Positions 16,144-24,612 of a DNA stretch of 50,186 nt are shown here, piece after piece. The stretch is from CAZMGD01 sp964565705 (GTDB taxonomy: Bacteria > Actinomycetota > Acidimicrobiia > Acidimicrobiales > Ilumatobacteraceae): the NCBI GenBank assembly GCA_964565705.1, contig CAZMGD010000020.1, positions 1 to 50,186 on the forward strand, read 5' to 3'. Under the pieces are notes generated by a model, which saw only the letters and a program-made list of their open reading frames with translations, did no database searches and had not been told where the DNA came from. Within the stretch, counting starts at the first letter, position 1. Each line of letters starts with the position of its first letter. A program made the translations under genes and the position numbers.

Positions 16144-16904
16144 ACCTGCGTCGACACCTGCATCCCAGTGCCCCCCGCTGGGAAGCGGTGCTCGACGACT
16201 GGCTCGCGCTGATCGCTGCGTCCGGAGGTCCAGGCGACGATGTCGTCGAGGAAGCCGCCACCGACGTCGTCGAGACGCTGCTGACCAGGGCGGCAGGCAT
16301 CGGTGCCGCGCTCGGGCGCTTCGGACGCACGATCGGCACGATCGGCTACTCCCTCGACGATGCCGCGGCCTGGCTCCAGTTGCTGGTCAGCATCGCTCCC
16401 GCCCGCGGCAGCCGGCTCCAGGGGTTCGACGCTGGGCTCGCGCTCGCCCGAGGATGGTCGCAGGGCCACCTCGGCGGTCTGCACGCCGCGGCGGCGACCG
16501 ATCCGACGACCGGGCTGCTGACCTCGGCGGTGCTCCAGATCCGGCTCGAGCAGGTCTACGCGGCTGCAGCAGCGATGCACGTGCCGGTGCAGTGGACCCA
16601 CGGGATGGTCGTCGTCTCGGCGACGGTCCCACCGACGGAGCCGTTCCGGCGAGAGGCGACGTACGCGGTGCTCGGAGACCTCGTCCATCGGCACTGGTCG
16701 GCGGGCGACACGGCTGCGGCGCTCGGTGAACGGATCCTGGTGCTGTGCGCCAACACCGCCGACCTCGACGACCGGGTCGACGCGTTCCACGCGCGCGTCG
16801 ACCGGATCGACCTGCTGCACTCCGCCGGCGTGCACGCGTTGATCGACACGCTGCCCGAGCACCCGGCCCAGCTGCCGGCCTACCTGGCCGAGCTCTCCGG
16901 GTAG
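16140..16904 (+). CDS. Degenerate GGDEF-like protein coupled to MBL-Rieske
   Basis: A 254-residue soluble protein. Residues 1-110 are helical (VLDDWLALIAASGG; RTIGTIGYSLDDAAAWLQLL). The second half opens with DPTTGLLTSAVLQIRLEQVY, resembling the 'D-x-L-T-G-L' entry of GGDEF domains, and later has AALGERILVLCANT where a cyclase would have GG[DE]EF. The catalytic loop is therefore absent and cyclic-di-GMP synthesis is not expected. The GTG start overlaps the stop of the fusion gene by four bases, which argues for a shared role, perhaps regulatory or structural. Family assignment is by resemblance and remains tentative. Confidence 0.55.
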   Translation: MNLRRHLHPSAPRWEAVLDDWLALIAASGGPGDDVVEEAATDVVETLLTRAAGIGAALGRFGRTIGTIGYSLDDAAAWLQLLVSIAPARGSRLQGFDAGLALARGWSQGHLGGLHAAAATDPTTGLLTSAVLQIRLEQVYAAAAAMHVPVQWTHGMVVVSATVPPTEPFRREATYAVLGDLVHRHWSAGDTAAALGERILVLCANTADLDDRVDAFHARVDRIDLLHSAGVHALIDTLPEHPAQLPAYLAELSG

Positions 16905-16908
16905 GCGG

Positions 16909-17850
16909 CTACGAGTGCACCCAGACCTGTGTGCGCATCGGGATCAGGTCGGTGTCCCAGATGAAGTCCATCGCCGGGACGCTGACCCGCACGCAACCGT
17001 GTGATGCCGCGTAGTTCGGCACCTTGTTCGAGCCGTGGACGGCGATGCCGCCCTTGAAGTACTTCGGCCGGTAGATCTTGCCGAGGTCGCCTTCCCACCA
17101 GCCCTCCGGGCGCTCGCGGTCGACCCGGAACCAACCCTCGGGCGTGATCGCCACGCCGCGCTGGATCTCACCGGGATCGTTCTGGTCGGGCTCCTCGTAC
17201 GGCTGGTCGTTGCCGGTCGACGCGTTGAACACCCACAGCGTGACGCCATCGTGGACGACGAACAGGATCTGACGCTCCTTGTCGACCTCGACGAGCGTTC
17301 CGCTGGCCGTGCCGGCACGCGCCCGCATCGTCGACTGGTTGAGGAATGCCGCCGTGACGTAGTCCACCTCGCCGGAGGCTTCGATCCCCGAGTACTTCTG
17401 GAACGCCATGACGGCCTGGCGGGTCGTGAGCCCATAGGTGCCGTCGGTGGCCTGCAACCAGAAGCCCAGATCCAGCAGGCGTTGCTGGAGGCGCTGCGTG
17501 TCGGCACCGTCGCTCGCGCCCAGGGCCGGGATCTCGACCTCCATCGCCGCCACGGGCACGGCGCCGGGGGGCAGCGTCGGGCCAGGCGTAGTCGTCGGTT
17601 CGGCGGCGACGGGCGTCGTCGGTTCGGTGGCGGGCGCCTCGATCGGTGCAGGTGCAACGGTCTGCACGGTGGCGGGCTCGGCGACCGTGGACTCGGCCGC
17701 GGCGACCGTGGACTCGGCCGCGGCGACCGTGACCGGCGCAGCACCCGAGCCGGACGACGACGTGGCCGAGACCGCGACCGCGCAGCCACACACCGCGATC
17801 GTGAGTCCGCCGAGCAACCAACCCGGATGGAGGCGCCGTACATCCATCAC
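16909..17850 (-). CDS. L,D-transpeptidase with peptidoglycan-binding domain
   Basis: A 313-residue exported cell-wall enzyme that cross-links peptidoglycan (3-3 bonds) or attaches proteins. An N-terminal membrane/signal segment (WLLGGLTIAVCGCAVAVSAT) is followed by an Ala/Thr/Pro-rich linker of about 70 residues, a PG_binding_1 repeat (RLQQRLLDLGFWLQATDGTY, then GLTTRQAVMAFQKYSG) and a YkuD catalytic domain ending in HGSNKVPNYAASHGCVRVS, which contains the catalytic His and Cys. GTG 17850 is chosen because TACGCT lies seven bases before it; ATG 17847 is next. A Cys in CGCAVAV could be a lipobox, but the context is not ideal. It is convergent with the GGDEF-like gene. Confidence 0.9.
   Translation of the reverse strand: MMDVRRLHPGWLLGGLTIAVCGCAVAVSATSSSGSGAAPVTVAAAESTVAAAESTVAEPATVQTVAPAPIEAPATEPTTPVAAEPTTTPGPTLPPGAVPVAAMEVEIPALGASDGADTQRLQQRLLDLGFWLQATDGTYGLTTRQAVMAFQKYSGIEASGEVDYVTAAFLNQSTMRARAGTASGTLVEVDKERQILFVVHDGVTLWVFNASTGNDQPYEEPDQNDPGEIQRGVAITPEGWFRVDRERPEGWWEGDLGKIYRPKYFKGGIAVHGSNKVPNYAASHGCVRVSVPAMDFIWDTDLIPMRTQVWVHS
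17680..17731. repeat. 21-bp in-frame tandem repeat in the transpeptidase linker
   Basis: Two identical 21-bp copies (17680-17700 and 17701-17721) plus a 10-bp partial copy. They encode the seven-residue unit VAAAEST in the linker of the L,D-transpeptidase. Being a multiple of three, copy number can change without a frameshift. Confidence 0.85.
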
Positions 17851-17857
17851 CGAATCG

Positions 17858-17863
17858 AGCGTA
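17858..17863 (-). promoter_or_regulatory. -10 element of the L,D-transpeptidase gene
   Basis: TACGCT on the minus strand, seven bases before GTG 17850, suggesting a leaderless transcript. Confidence 0.4.
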
Positions 17864-17944
17864 GCGACGGGGCCCTCGCGGATCGGGGCAATCAGCATCT
17901 GCACACGTCACAGTTCGCTGTCAGGTGACGTGGGGGCAGCCGGG

Positions 17945-17950
17945 TACCGT
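17945..17950 (+). promoter_or_regulatory. -10 element of aguA
   Basis: TACCGT, six bases before the aguA ATG; consistent with a leaderless transcript. The -35 region is weak. Confidence 0.4.
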
Positions 17951-17956
17951 CGAACC

Positions 17957-18946
17957 ATGATGCGGATGCCCGCGGAGTGGACGCCTCACGAGCGCACCCT
18001 GATGGGCTGGCCGAGCCGAACAGCGCTGTGGGGCCAGCACCTCGACGAGGCCGAAGCCACGTACGTCGCCGTCGCGCAGGCGATCGCCGCACGCGAGCCG
18101 GTGACGATGTTTGCCCGCCCGGCCGACGCCGACCGCGCCGCTCGCCGTTGCGGAGCCGGGGTCGAGGTGGTCGAGATGGCGCTCGACGACTCGTGGCTGC
18201 GCGACACCGGGCCCGTGTACGTGTGCGACCACGGCCGGCGCGCCGGGGTTGACTTCACGTTCAACGGTTGGGGTGAGCGGTACACCCCGCATGACGACGA
18301 CGCGGCGCTCGCCGAGCGCTGGCTGGCCGCGACCGGCGAGGCGCGCATCGCTGCCGACCTGGTGTGCGAGGGCGGAGCGATCGTCACCGACGGCGAGGGC
18401 ACCGTGCTGACGACGGAGTCGTGCCTCCTCAACCCGAATCGCAACCCGGAACTCACCAGGGCGGAGATCGAGCGGCGGCTGAGCGAGGCGCTCGGCGCCT
18501 CACGCGTGATCTGGGTGCCGTACGCGATCGACGACCGCGACACCGACGGCCACATCGACCTCGTCGCCGCGTTCACGGCGCCCGGGCAGGTGCTGCTGCA
18601 GGGTGGCGAAGATCCAGTGTGGCCGGGGGGCGACCGGCTCGAGCTGGTGCGACGCTGCATCGAGGGGGCGCTCGACGCCGCCAGCCGCGCGCTTCGCACC
18701 ACGGTGCTGCCGGTGCTTCCGACGGTCGAGGTCGACGGCGAGACGTACGCGGTGCCATACCTCAACCTCTACGTCTGCAACGGTGCCGTCATCGTGCCCG
18801 TCACCGACCACCCGGCCGACGCCGACATGCTGGCGATCATCGCCGACGCCTACCCCGACCGGGACGTCGTGCCGGTCGCCGGCCGGATCCTGGCCGCCGG
18901 CGGCGGCGGCCCCCACTGCATCACCCAGCAGGTTCCACTGCCGTGA
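17957..18946 (+). CDS. aguA: Agmatine deiminase
   Basis: Hydrolyses agmatine to N-carbamoylputrescine and ammonia. The 329-residue protein has the pentein fold of the peptidyl-arginine-deiminase-like family: opening MPAEWTPHERTLMGWPSRTA, substrate Asp in DDSWLRDTGPVYV, Glu in VCEGGAIV, His in DTDGHIDLVAAF and the nucleophile Cys321 in GGGGPHCITQQ. The usual G-G-G-N-I-H-C reads G-G-G-G-P-H-C, a mild deviation. Its TGA overlaps the GTG of the next gene, an N-carbamoylputrescine amidase, so the two-step route to putrescine is coupled in one operon. Confidence 0.92.
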   Translation: MMRMPAEWTPHERTLMGWPSRTALWGQHLDEAEATYVAVAQAIAAREPVTMFARPADADRAARRCGAGVEVVEMALDDSWLRDTGPVYVCDHGRRAGVDFTFNGWGERYTPHDDDAALAERWLAATGEARIAADLVCEGGAIVTDGEGTVLTTESCLLNPNRNPELTRAEIERRLSEALGASRVIWVPYAIDDRDTDGHIDLVAAFTAPGQVLLQGGEDPVWPGGDRLELVRRCIEGALDAASRALRTTVLPVLPTVEVDGETYAVPYLNLYVCNGAVIVPVTDHPADADMLAIIADAYPDRDVVPVAGRILAAGGGGPHCITQQVPLP

Positions 18947-19893
18947 ACCTGATCACCGCGTTCGGCGTACCGGACTCGCCCGCCCGCACGCACGGCGGTG
19001 CTCGCCGCACCCTTCGGATCGGCGCCGTGCAGGAGCGCTGGCACCCCGACCCCGGCGAGCACCGGCGAGCGCTCGGCGCCGGTGTCGCCGCCGCGGCCGA
19101 CGCCGGCGCCACGATCGTCTGCCTGATGGAGCTGACGCTGTCGCCGTACTTCGCGATCACGGCTGCCGGTCCGGCCGCGGTCGGTCACCGCCCTGAGCGT
19201 CTGCCCGGCGGACCGACCTACGAGTTGGCCGCTCAGCTGGCCGCCCGCCACGACGTCTACGTGCACGCCTCGCTCTGGGAGCGGCCGGACGCGGACGATC
19301 CGTCGGGGCGGGCGTACAACACCGCGATCTGCGTGGACCCCGACGGAGCGCTCGCCGCGCGCACCCGCAAGCTGCACATCCCCGTCACCGCCGGCTACCA
19401 CGAGGACCGCTACTTCCTGCCCGGCGACACCGGGTACCCGGTGGTGCACGTCGGCGGTGCCGAGCTGGGGTTCCCGACGTGCTGGGACCAGTGGTTCCCC
19501 GAGCTGGCACGCGCCTACTCGCTCGCCGGCGCCGAGGTGATCGTGTACCCGACGGCGATCGGCAGCGAGCCCGACCATCCGGGGTTCGACACGCAACCGC
19601 TCTGGCAGCAGGTGATCGTCGGCAACGGCATCGCCAACGGGACGTTCATGGTCGCGGTGAACCGGATCGGCACGGAGACGATCGACGGCACCACGTTGAC
19701 GTTCTACGGCTCGTCGTTCGTCTCCGATCCCTACGGGCGGATCCTCGTGCAGGCGCCCCGAGACGAGCCCGCAGTGCTGGTCGCCGATCTCGACCTCACC
19801 GCTCGGGACGACTGGCTGCGCCTGTTCCCGTTCCTCGACACCCGCCGGCCCGACACCTACGACTCGTTGACCGAGCCGAACACGACCGGCTGA
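18943..19893 (+). CDS. aguB: N-carbamoylputrescine amidase
   Basis: A nitrilase-superfamily enzyme of 316 residues that cleaves N-carbamoylputrescine to putrescine, CO2 and ammonia. The Glu-Lys-Cys triad is visible: Glu in CLMELTLSPYF, Lys in RTRKLHIP and Cys180 in PTCWDQWFPELAR, the last being the AguB hallmark. An insert-like N-terminal tail of about 20 residues precedes the first strand (LRIGAVQERWHPD). The GTG start overlaps aguA by four bases (GTGA). Its 3' end overlaps the convergent gluQ gene by 37 bases, so both proteins share codons at their C-termini. Confidence 0.92.
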   Translation: MNLITAFGVPDSPARTHGGARRTLRIGAVQERWHPDPGEHRRALGAGVAAAADAGATIVCLMELTLSPYFAITAAGPAAVGHRPERLPGGPTYELAAQLAARHDVYVHASLWERPDADDPSGRAYNTAICVDPDGALAARTRKLHIPVTAGYHEDRYFLPGDTGYPVVHVGGAELGFPTCWDQWFPELARAYSLAGAEVIVYPTAIGSEPDHPGFDTQPLWQQVIVGNGIANGTFMVAVNRIGTETIDGTTLTFYGSSFVSDPYGRILVQAPRDEPAVLVADLDLTARDDWLRLFPFLDTRRPDTYDSLTEPNTTG

Positions 19894-20762
19894 CGAGGGA
19901 TCGCGGCGAGGTCGAACCGCTCGAGCAGGGTCGCCGCGCTCACCGGCTCGTTCGGTTCGGCGAGGCGGAGGCTCGCACCGATCCACGAGCGCACCTTGTC
20001 CGCTCCGCCGGCTGCGGCGAGCGTGACCGCGCCGTGGCGCTTGGCCAGGCGGGCGCCGTCCGGGCCGAGCACGAGCGGCACGTGCGTGTACGACGGCGAC
20101 GGGTCGCCCAGCAACCGTTGCAGGTGGAGCTGCGAGGGCGTGGACGGGAGGAGGTCGTCGCCGCGAACCACCTCGGTGATCCCCTGCGCGGCGTCGTCCA
20201 CGACGACCGCGAGCTGGTACGCGGGGACGCCGTCGTTGCGCAGCAGCACGACGTCGTCTGCAGACCCGACGTAGCGGCCGGCGACCAGGTCGTCGACGAT
20301 GTACTCGACGGCGTCGGCCCGCAGCCGGATCGCCGGCGGGCGGGACGCGGCGCGCTCGGTACGCTGGGCCTCGGTCAGGACGCGGCAGGTGCCCGGGTAG
20401 GCGATGTCGCCGTGCGGTGCCGCTGCCGCCTCACGGATCTCCCGGCGAGTGCAGAAGCACGGGTAGGTCAGCCCGCGATCCTCGAGGTCGGCGAGCGCCG
20501 CTCGGTACCGGTCGAAGCGGGCGCTCTGGAACCACACGTCGCCGTCCCAGTCGATGCCGAGCGCGGCGAGGTCACCGAGCTGCCGCTCGGCCAGATCCGC
20601 CGAGGAGTTCGCCCGGTCCAGATCCTCCATCCGCACGACGAACGAGCCACCGGTCGAACGGGCCAGCAACCAGGCGACCATCGCCGTGCGGAGGTTCCCG
20701 ATGTGCAGCTCGCCGGTCGGCGACGGCGCGAATCGGCCCGTGCTCCCCGCGTGCGCTGCCAC
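19857..20762 (-). CDS. gluQ: Glutamyl-Q tRNA(Asp) synthetase
   Basis: A paralogue of glutamyl-tRNA synthetase lacking the anticodon-binding domain; it charges the queuosine base of tRNA-Asp with glutamate. The 301 residues contain the HIGH-type motif in PSPTGELHIGNLRTA, the zinc site C-x-C and Y...C (YPCFCTRREI, AYPGTCR), and the KMSKS equivalent as LAKRHGAVTL. Length fits YadB/GluQ rather than full GltX. GTG 20762 is preceded by TACTTT at six bases, supporting a leaderless start. It overlaps aguB tail-to-tail by 37 bases. Confidence 0.92.
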   Translation of the reverse strand: MAAHAGSTGRFAPSPTGELHIGNLRTAMVAWLLARSTGGSFVVRMEDLDRANSSADLAERQLGDLAALGIDWDGDVWFQSARFDRYRAALADLEDRGLTYPCFCTRREIREAAAAPHGDIAYPGTCRVLTEAQRTERAASRPPAIRLRADAVEYIVDDLVAGRYVGSADDVVLLRNDGVPAYQLAVVVDDAAQGITEVVRGDDLLPSTPSQLHLQRLLGDPSPSYTHVPLVLGPDGARLAKRHGAVTLAAAGGADKVRSWIGASLRLAEPNEPVSAATLLERFDLAAIPRQPVVFGSVNES

Positions 20763-20768
20763 CTCCCC

Positions 20769-20774
20769 AAAGTA
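20769..20774 (-). promoter_or_regulatory. -10 element of gluQ
   Basis: TACTTT on the minus strand, six bases before the GTG at 20762; likely leaderless. Confidence 0.4.
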
Positions 20775-20817
20775 ACCGGATGGTGATTTCGATCAGCCTG
20801 AAGCGGGAGGGCACTCG

Positions 20818-20823
20818 TACGAT
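20818..20823 (+). promoter_or_regulatory. -10 element of the ABC exporter operon
   Basis: TACGAT, nine bases before the ATG at 20833; likely a leaderless or near-leaderless transcript. Confidence 0.35.
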
Positions 20824-20832
20824 GGCACGCCG

Positions 20833-22569
20833 ATGCTGCTGCGACTGCTGAAGACGTACCTGGCCGATTATCGCGGTCCGCTGGTGCTCGTCGTCGTGTT
20901 CCAGCTGTTCCAGACGCTCGCCGCGCTCTACCTCCCGACCCTGGCCGCGGACATCATCGACAAGGGCATCGCCACGGGTGACAACGCCTACATCTGGCGC
21001 ACCGGCGCGATCATGCTCGGCGTCACCCTGCTGCAGGTCGCGTTCTCGATCACCGCCGTGTACTGGGGCTCCCGCACGTCGATGGGGTTCGGTCGCGACC
21101 TGCGCAGCGCGATCTTCCACCAGGTCACCGACTACTCGGCCCGCGAGATCAACTCGTTCGGCGCGCCGTCGCTGATCACGCGGATCACCAACGACGTGCA
21201 GCAGATCCAGATCCTCGTGCTGATGACCTGCACGCTGCTGGTCGCGGCTCCGATCATGGCGATCGGCGGGGTGATCATGGCGCTGCGCGACGACGTCGGG
21301 CTGTCCTGGATCCTCGTCGTGTCCGTGCCCCTCCTCGGCGTGCTCCTGGGGCTCGTCGTCAGCCGCATGGTGCCGCAGTTCCGGCTGATGCAGGTCCGCA
21401 TCGACGGCGTGAACCGTGTCCTGCGCGAACAGATCACCGGCATGCGCGTCGTGCGCGCGTTCGTCCGCGAGCCCGACGAGTTCGAGCGCTTCGACGACGT
21501 CAACCAGCAGCTGACCGACGTGTCGCTGCGGGCGGGGCGGCTGATCGCGCTGATGTTCCCGATCGTGTTGGTCGTGCTGAACCTCTCCAGCGTGGCCACG
21601 CTGTGGATCGGCGCGGACCGCATCGGTAGCGGCGAGCTGGAGATCGGTTCGCTGATCGCGTTCCTGACCTACCTCACCCAGATCCTGATGGCGGTGATGA
21701 TGGCGACGTTCATGGCGGTGATGGTGCCGCGCGCCGCGGTGTGCGCCGAGCGGGTGCAGGAGGTGCTGGACACGCCCTCGTCGGTGACCTCGCCGGCCGT
21801 GCCCGTCACGCACCTGTTGCGCCGGGCCAGCGTCGAGTTCCGCGACGTGTCGTTCCACTATCCCGGCGCGGATGCACCGGTGTTGCAGGGGATCACGTTC
21901 GAGTCGCTGGCCGGGCAGACGACGGCGTTCATCGGCAGCACCGGATCGGGAAAGACGACGCTGGTCAACCTCGTGCCCCGCCTGTTCGATGCGACCGGTG
22001 GTTCCGTGCTCGTCGACGGCGTCGACGTGCGCGAGCTCGATCCCTACGTGCTGCGCGAGCGAATCGGACTCGTGCCGCAGAAGCCCTACCTGTTCTCCGG
22101 CACCGTCGCCTCGAACCTCCAGTACGGCAAGGCCGACGCCACCGAGGCCGAGATGTGGGAGGCGCTGGAGGTGGCGCAGGCGCGGGACTTCGTCGCCGCC
22201 ATGCCCGGCGGTCTCGAGGCCCGCATCGTCCAGGGAGGCACGAACGTCTCCGGCGGGCAGCGGCAACGGCTGGCGATCGCCCGAGCGCTCGTTCGCAAGC
22301 CGGAGGTCTACGTGTTCGACGACTCGTTCTCGGCGCTCGACCTGGCCACCGACGCACGCCTGCGGGCAGCGCTCGGTCCGTACACGCTGGACGCAACCGT
22401 GCTGATCGTCGCCCAGCGGGTGTCGACGATCCGCGCTGCCGACCAGATCATGGTGCTGGAGGACGGCGAGACCGTCGGCCTGGGCACCCATCGCGAGCTC
22501 GTCAGCGACTGCCCGACCTACGCTGAGATCGTCGCGTCGCAGCACGCCGAGCGGGAGGACGCGGCGTGA
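20833..22569 (+). CDS. Heterodimeric ABC exporter subunit, degenerate ATP site
   Basis: A 578-residue type IV ABC exporter half with a six-helix membrane domain (residues 1-310) and an ATPase domain. Walker A is STGSGKTTL (about 368) and the signature is canonical, VSGGQRQRLAIARAL. However Walker B ends FDDSFS instead of DE, and the H-loop His is Gln (IVAQRVSTIR). This subunit therefore lacks both catalytic residues for its own Walker site but donates a normal signature to the partner's site, as in TM287/288- or BmrCD-type heterodimers. Its stop overlaps the partner GTG by four bases. Substrate unknown; multidrug or lipid export are typical. Confidence 0.92.
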   Translation: MLLRLLKTYLADYRGPLVLVVVFQLFQTLAALYLPTLAADIIDKGIATGDNAYIWRTGAIMLGVTLLQVAFSITAVYWGSRTSMGFGRDLRSAIFHQVTDYSAREINSFGAPSLITRITNDVQQIQILVLMTCTLLVAAPIMAIGGVIMALRDDVGLSWILVVSVPLLGVLLGLVVSRMVPQFRLMQVRIDGVNRVLREQITGMRVVRAFVREPDEFERFDDVNQQLTDVSLRAGRLIALMFPIVLVVLNLSSVATLWIGADRIGSGELEIGSLIAFLTYLTQILMAVMMATFMAVMVPRAAVCAERVQEVLDTPSSVTSPAVPVTHLLRRASVEFRDVSFHYPGADAPVLQGITFESLAGQTTAFIGSTGSGKTTLVNLVPRLFDATGGSVLVDGVDVRELDPYVLRERIGLVPQKPYLFSGTVASNLQYGKADATEAEMWEALEVAQARDFVAAMPGGLEARIVQGGTNVSGGQRQRLAIARALVRKPEVYVFDDSFSALDLATDARLRAALGPYTLDATVLIVAQRVSTIRAADQIMVLEDGETVGLGTHRELVSDCPTYAEIVASQHAEREDAA

Positions 22570-24443
22570 CGGCGACCAACGCGGCCGACGCGACCGACTC
22601 GGACGACGTCGAGCGGCCGCGCATGCCGTCGGGGCCTGGGCCCCGACCGGGTGGGGCCGGGATGCCCGCCGAGAAGTCGAAGGACTTCGGCAAGGCGGTG
22701 CGGCGCCTGCTCGGCCGGCTGGCTCCCGAGCGCGTGCGGGTGGTGCTGGTCCTCGCGCTCGCCGTCGTCAGCGTGGCGCTCACCGTCACCGGGCCGAAGG
22801 TGCTCGGACACGGCACCGACCTGATCGTGCGCGGCGTCCAGTCGGGCGGCATCGACTTCGATGAGCTCCACCGGGTGCTGCTCTGGGCCGTGGGCCTCTA
22901 CCTCTCGGCGTCGGTTCTGCAGTACATGCAGGCGTACGTGCTCGCCGGGATCGTGCAGCGCACGATGTACCGCCTGCGCACCGAGATCGAGGACAAGCTC
23001 AACCGGCTGCCCCTCGGCTACGTCGATCGCCAGCCCCGCGGCGACCTGCTGAGCCGGGTCACCAACGACATCGACAACCTCGCCCAGAGCCTGCAGCAGA
23101 CCCTCAGCCAGATGCTGACGTCGCTGCTGACCATCGCTGGTGTGCTCGTGATGATGGTGATCATCTCGCCGGTCCTGGCGCTCGTCGCCCTCGTCACCGT
23201 GCCGTTGTCGCTCCTCATCATGCGCTCGATCGCCGCCCGTTCGCGCCCGAAGTTCATCGAGCAGTGGCGCGACACCGGAACCCTCAACGGCCAGGTCGAG
23301 GAGGTGTTCACCGGGCACACGATCGTCAAGGCGTTCGGTCGCCAGGCCGACGCCGAGGAGCGGTTCCGCGCCACCAACGAGAGCCTCTACAAGGCCAGCT
23401 TCCGCGCCCAGTTCATCTCCGGTGTGATCCAGCCGACGATGATGTTCGTCGGCAACCTCAACTACGTGGCCATCGCCGTGGTCGGCGGGCTGCGCGTGTC
23501 GGCGGGGGCGATGACGATCGGCGACATCCAGGCGTTCATCCAGTACTCCCGGCAGTTCACCCAGCCGCTCACCCAGGTCGCGACGATGATCAACGTGTTC
23601 CAGTCCGGCGTCGCGTCGGCGGAGCGGATCTTCGAGGCCCTCGACGCGCCCGAGGAGGTGCCCGACGACGCGTACCCACCGCATGATGCGCCGCGCCTGG
23701 GGCGGGTCGTGTTCGAGCGCGTGTCGTTCTCGTACGACCCCGACGTGCCGCTGATCGAGGATCTCTCACTCGTCGCCGAGCCCGGCCAGACCGTCGCCAT
23801 CGTCGGCCCGACCGGTGCCGGCAAGACGACGCTCGTCAACCTGATCATGCGGTTCTACGAGCTCAACGCGGGGCGGATCACGCTCGACGGCCACGACATC
23901 TCGCAGATGCGACGCCGCGAGCTGCGCTCGCAGATGGGCATGGTGCTCCAGGACACGTGGCTGTTCGGCGGCACGATCCGCGAGAACATCCGCTACGGCA
24001 ACCTCGCCGCCACCGATGAGCAGGTGCTCGCCGCGGCGAAGGCGACGTACGTGGACCGATTCGTGCACTCGTTGCCCGACGGCTACGACACGGTCATCGA
24101 CGACGACGGCACCAGCGTCAGCGCCGGCGAGAAGCAGCTGCTCACGATCGCTCGGGCGTTCCTGGCCGAGCCGACGATCCTGATCCTCGACGAGGCCACC
24201 TCCTCGGTCGACACCCGCACCGAGGTGCTGATCCAGCGGGCGATGGCCGCGCTTCGCAAGGAGCGCACGAGCTTCGTGATCGCCCACCGCCTCTCCACGA
24301 TCCGCGACGCCGACACCATCCTCGTGATGGAGCACGGCCGGATCGTCGAGCACGGCAACCACGAGGATCTGCTGGCCGCTGGCGGCGCCTACGCCCGGCT
24401 CTACAACGCGCAGTTCACCGGCGCCGCCGCCGAGATCAGCTGA
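22566..24443 (+). CDS. Heterodimeric ABC exporter subunit, catalytic ATP site
   Basis: The 625-residue partner of the preceding subunit. It has a 55-residue hydrophilic head, a six-helix membrane domain and an ATPase with Walker A GPTGAGKTTL (about 414), Walker B with the catalytic Glu (ILILDEATSSVD, about 538) and H-loop His (VIAHRLSTIR). Its own signature is degenerate (SVSAGEKQLLTIARAF rather than LSGGQ). The two genes are thus complementary: one hydrolytic site is consensus and the other dead. The GTG start overlaps the upstream stop (GTGA), giving balanced synthesis. Confidence 0.93.
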   Translation: MTATNAADATDSDDVERPRMPSGPGPRPGGAGMPAEKSKDFGKAVRRLLGRLAPERVRVVLVLALAVVSVALTVTGPKVLGHGTDLIVRGVQSGGIDFDELHRVLLWAVGLYLSASVLQYMQAYVLAGIVQRTMYRLRTEIEDKLNRLPLGYVDRQPRGDLLSRVTNDIDNLAQSLQQTLSQMLTSLLTIAGVLVMMVIISPVLALVALVTVPLSLLIMRSIAARSRPKFIEQWRDTGTLNGQVEEVFTGHTIVKAFGRQADAEERFRATNESLYKASFRAQFISGVIQPTMMFVGNLNYVAIAVVGGLRVSAGAMTIGDIQAFIQYSRQFTQPLTQVATMINVFQSGVASAERIFEALDAPEEVPDDAYPPHDAPRLGRVVFERVSFSYDPDVPLIEDLSLVAEPGQTVAIVGPTGAGKTTLVNLIMRFYELNAGRITLDGHDISQMRRRELRSQMGMVLQDTWLFGGTIRENIRYGNLAATDEQVLAAAKATYVDRFVHSLPDGYDTVIDDDGTSVSAGEKQLLTIARAFLAEPTILILDEATSSVDTRTEVLIQRAMAALRKERTSFVIAHRLSTIRDADTILVMEHGRIVEHGNHEDLLAAGGAYARLYNAQFTGAAAEIS

Positions 24444-24533
24444 CTGTGTGATCGGACCGCTCTGTGTGAACGGAGGTTGCGGTGAGCCAGGTCGAAGCGA
24501 AGCAAGTTCACACAGAGCTGGGATGTCACACAG
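24444..24533. repeat. Nested inverted repeats of CTGTGTGA/TCACACAG
   Basis: The 169-base gap between the convergent exporter and LLM genes has an inner perfect 12-bp inverted repeat (CTCTGTGTGAAC at 24460-24471; GTTCACACAGAG at 24506-24517) with a 34-base spacer. An outer 8-bp pair (24444-24451; 24526-24533) shares the core CTGTGTGA. It may be a bidirectional terminator or a multi-copy protein-binding site. No gene is seen in 24444-24612. Confidence 0.6.
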
Positions 24534-24612
24534 ACGTGGACATGTCACTGCGGGCGCCTCACCTCGAGCCCGGGCTGACGTCGGAGACTCGGCGACGGGA
24601 GGCGAAAGCGCG

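Noticed and set aside
16140..16904. Active diguanylate cyclase
   Set aside because: The GG[DE]EF loop is missing (GERIL in its place), so only a degenerate fold is claimed.
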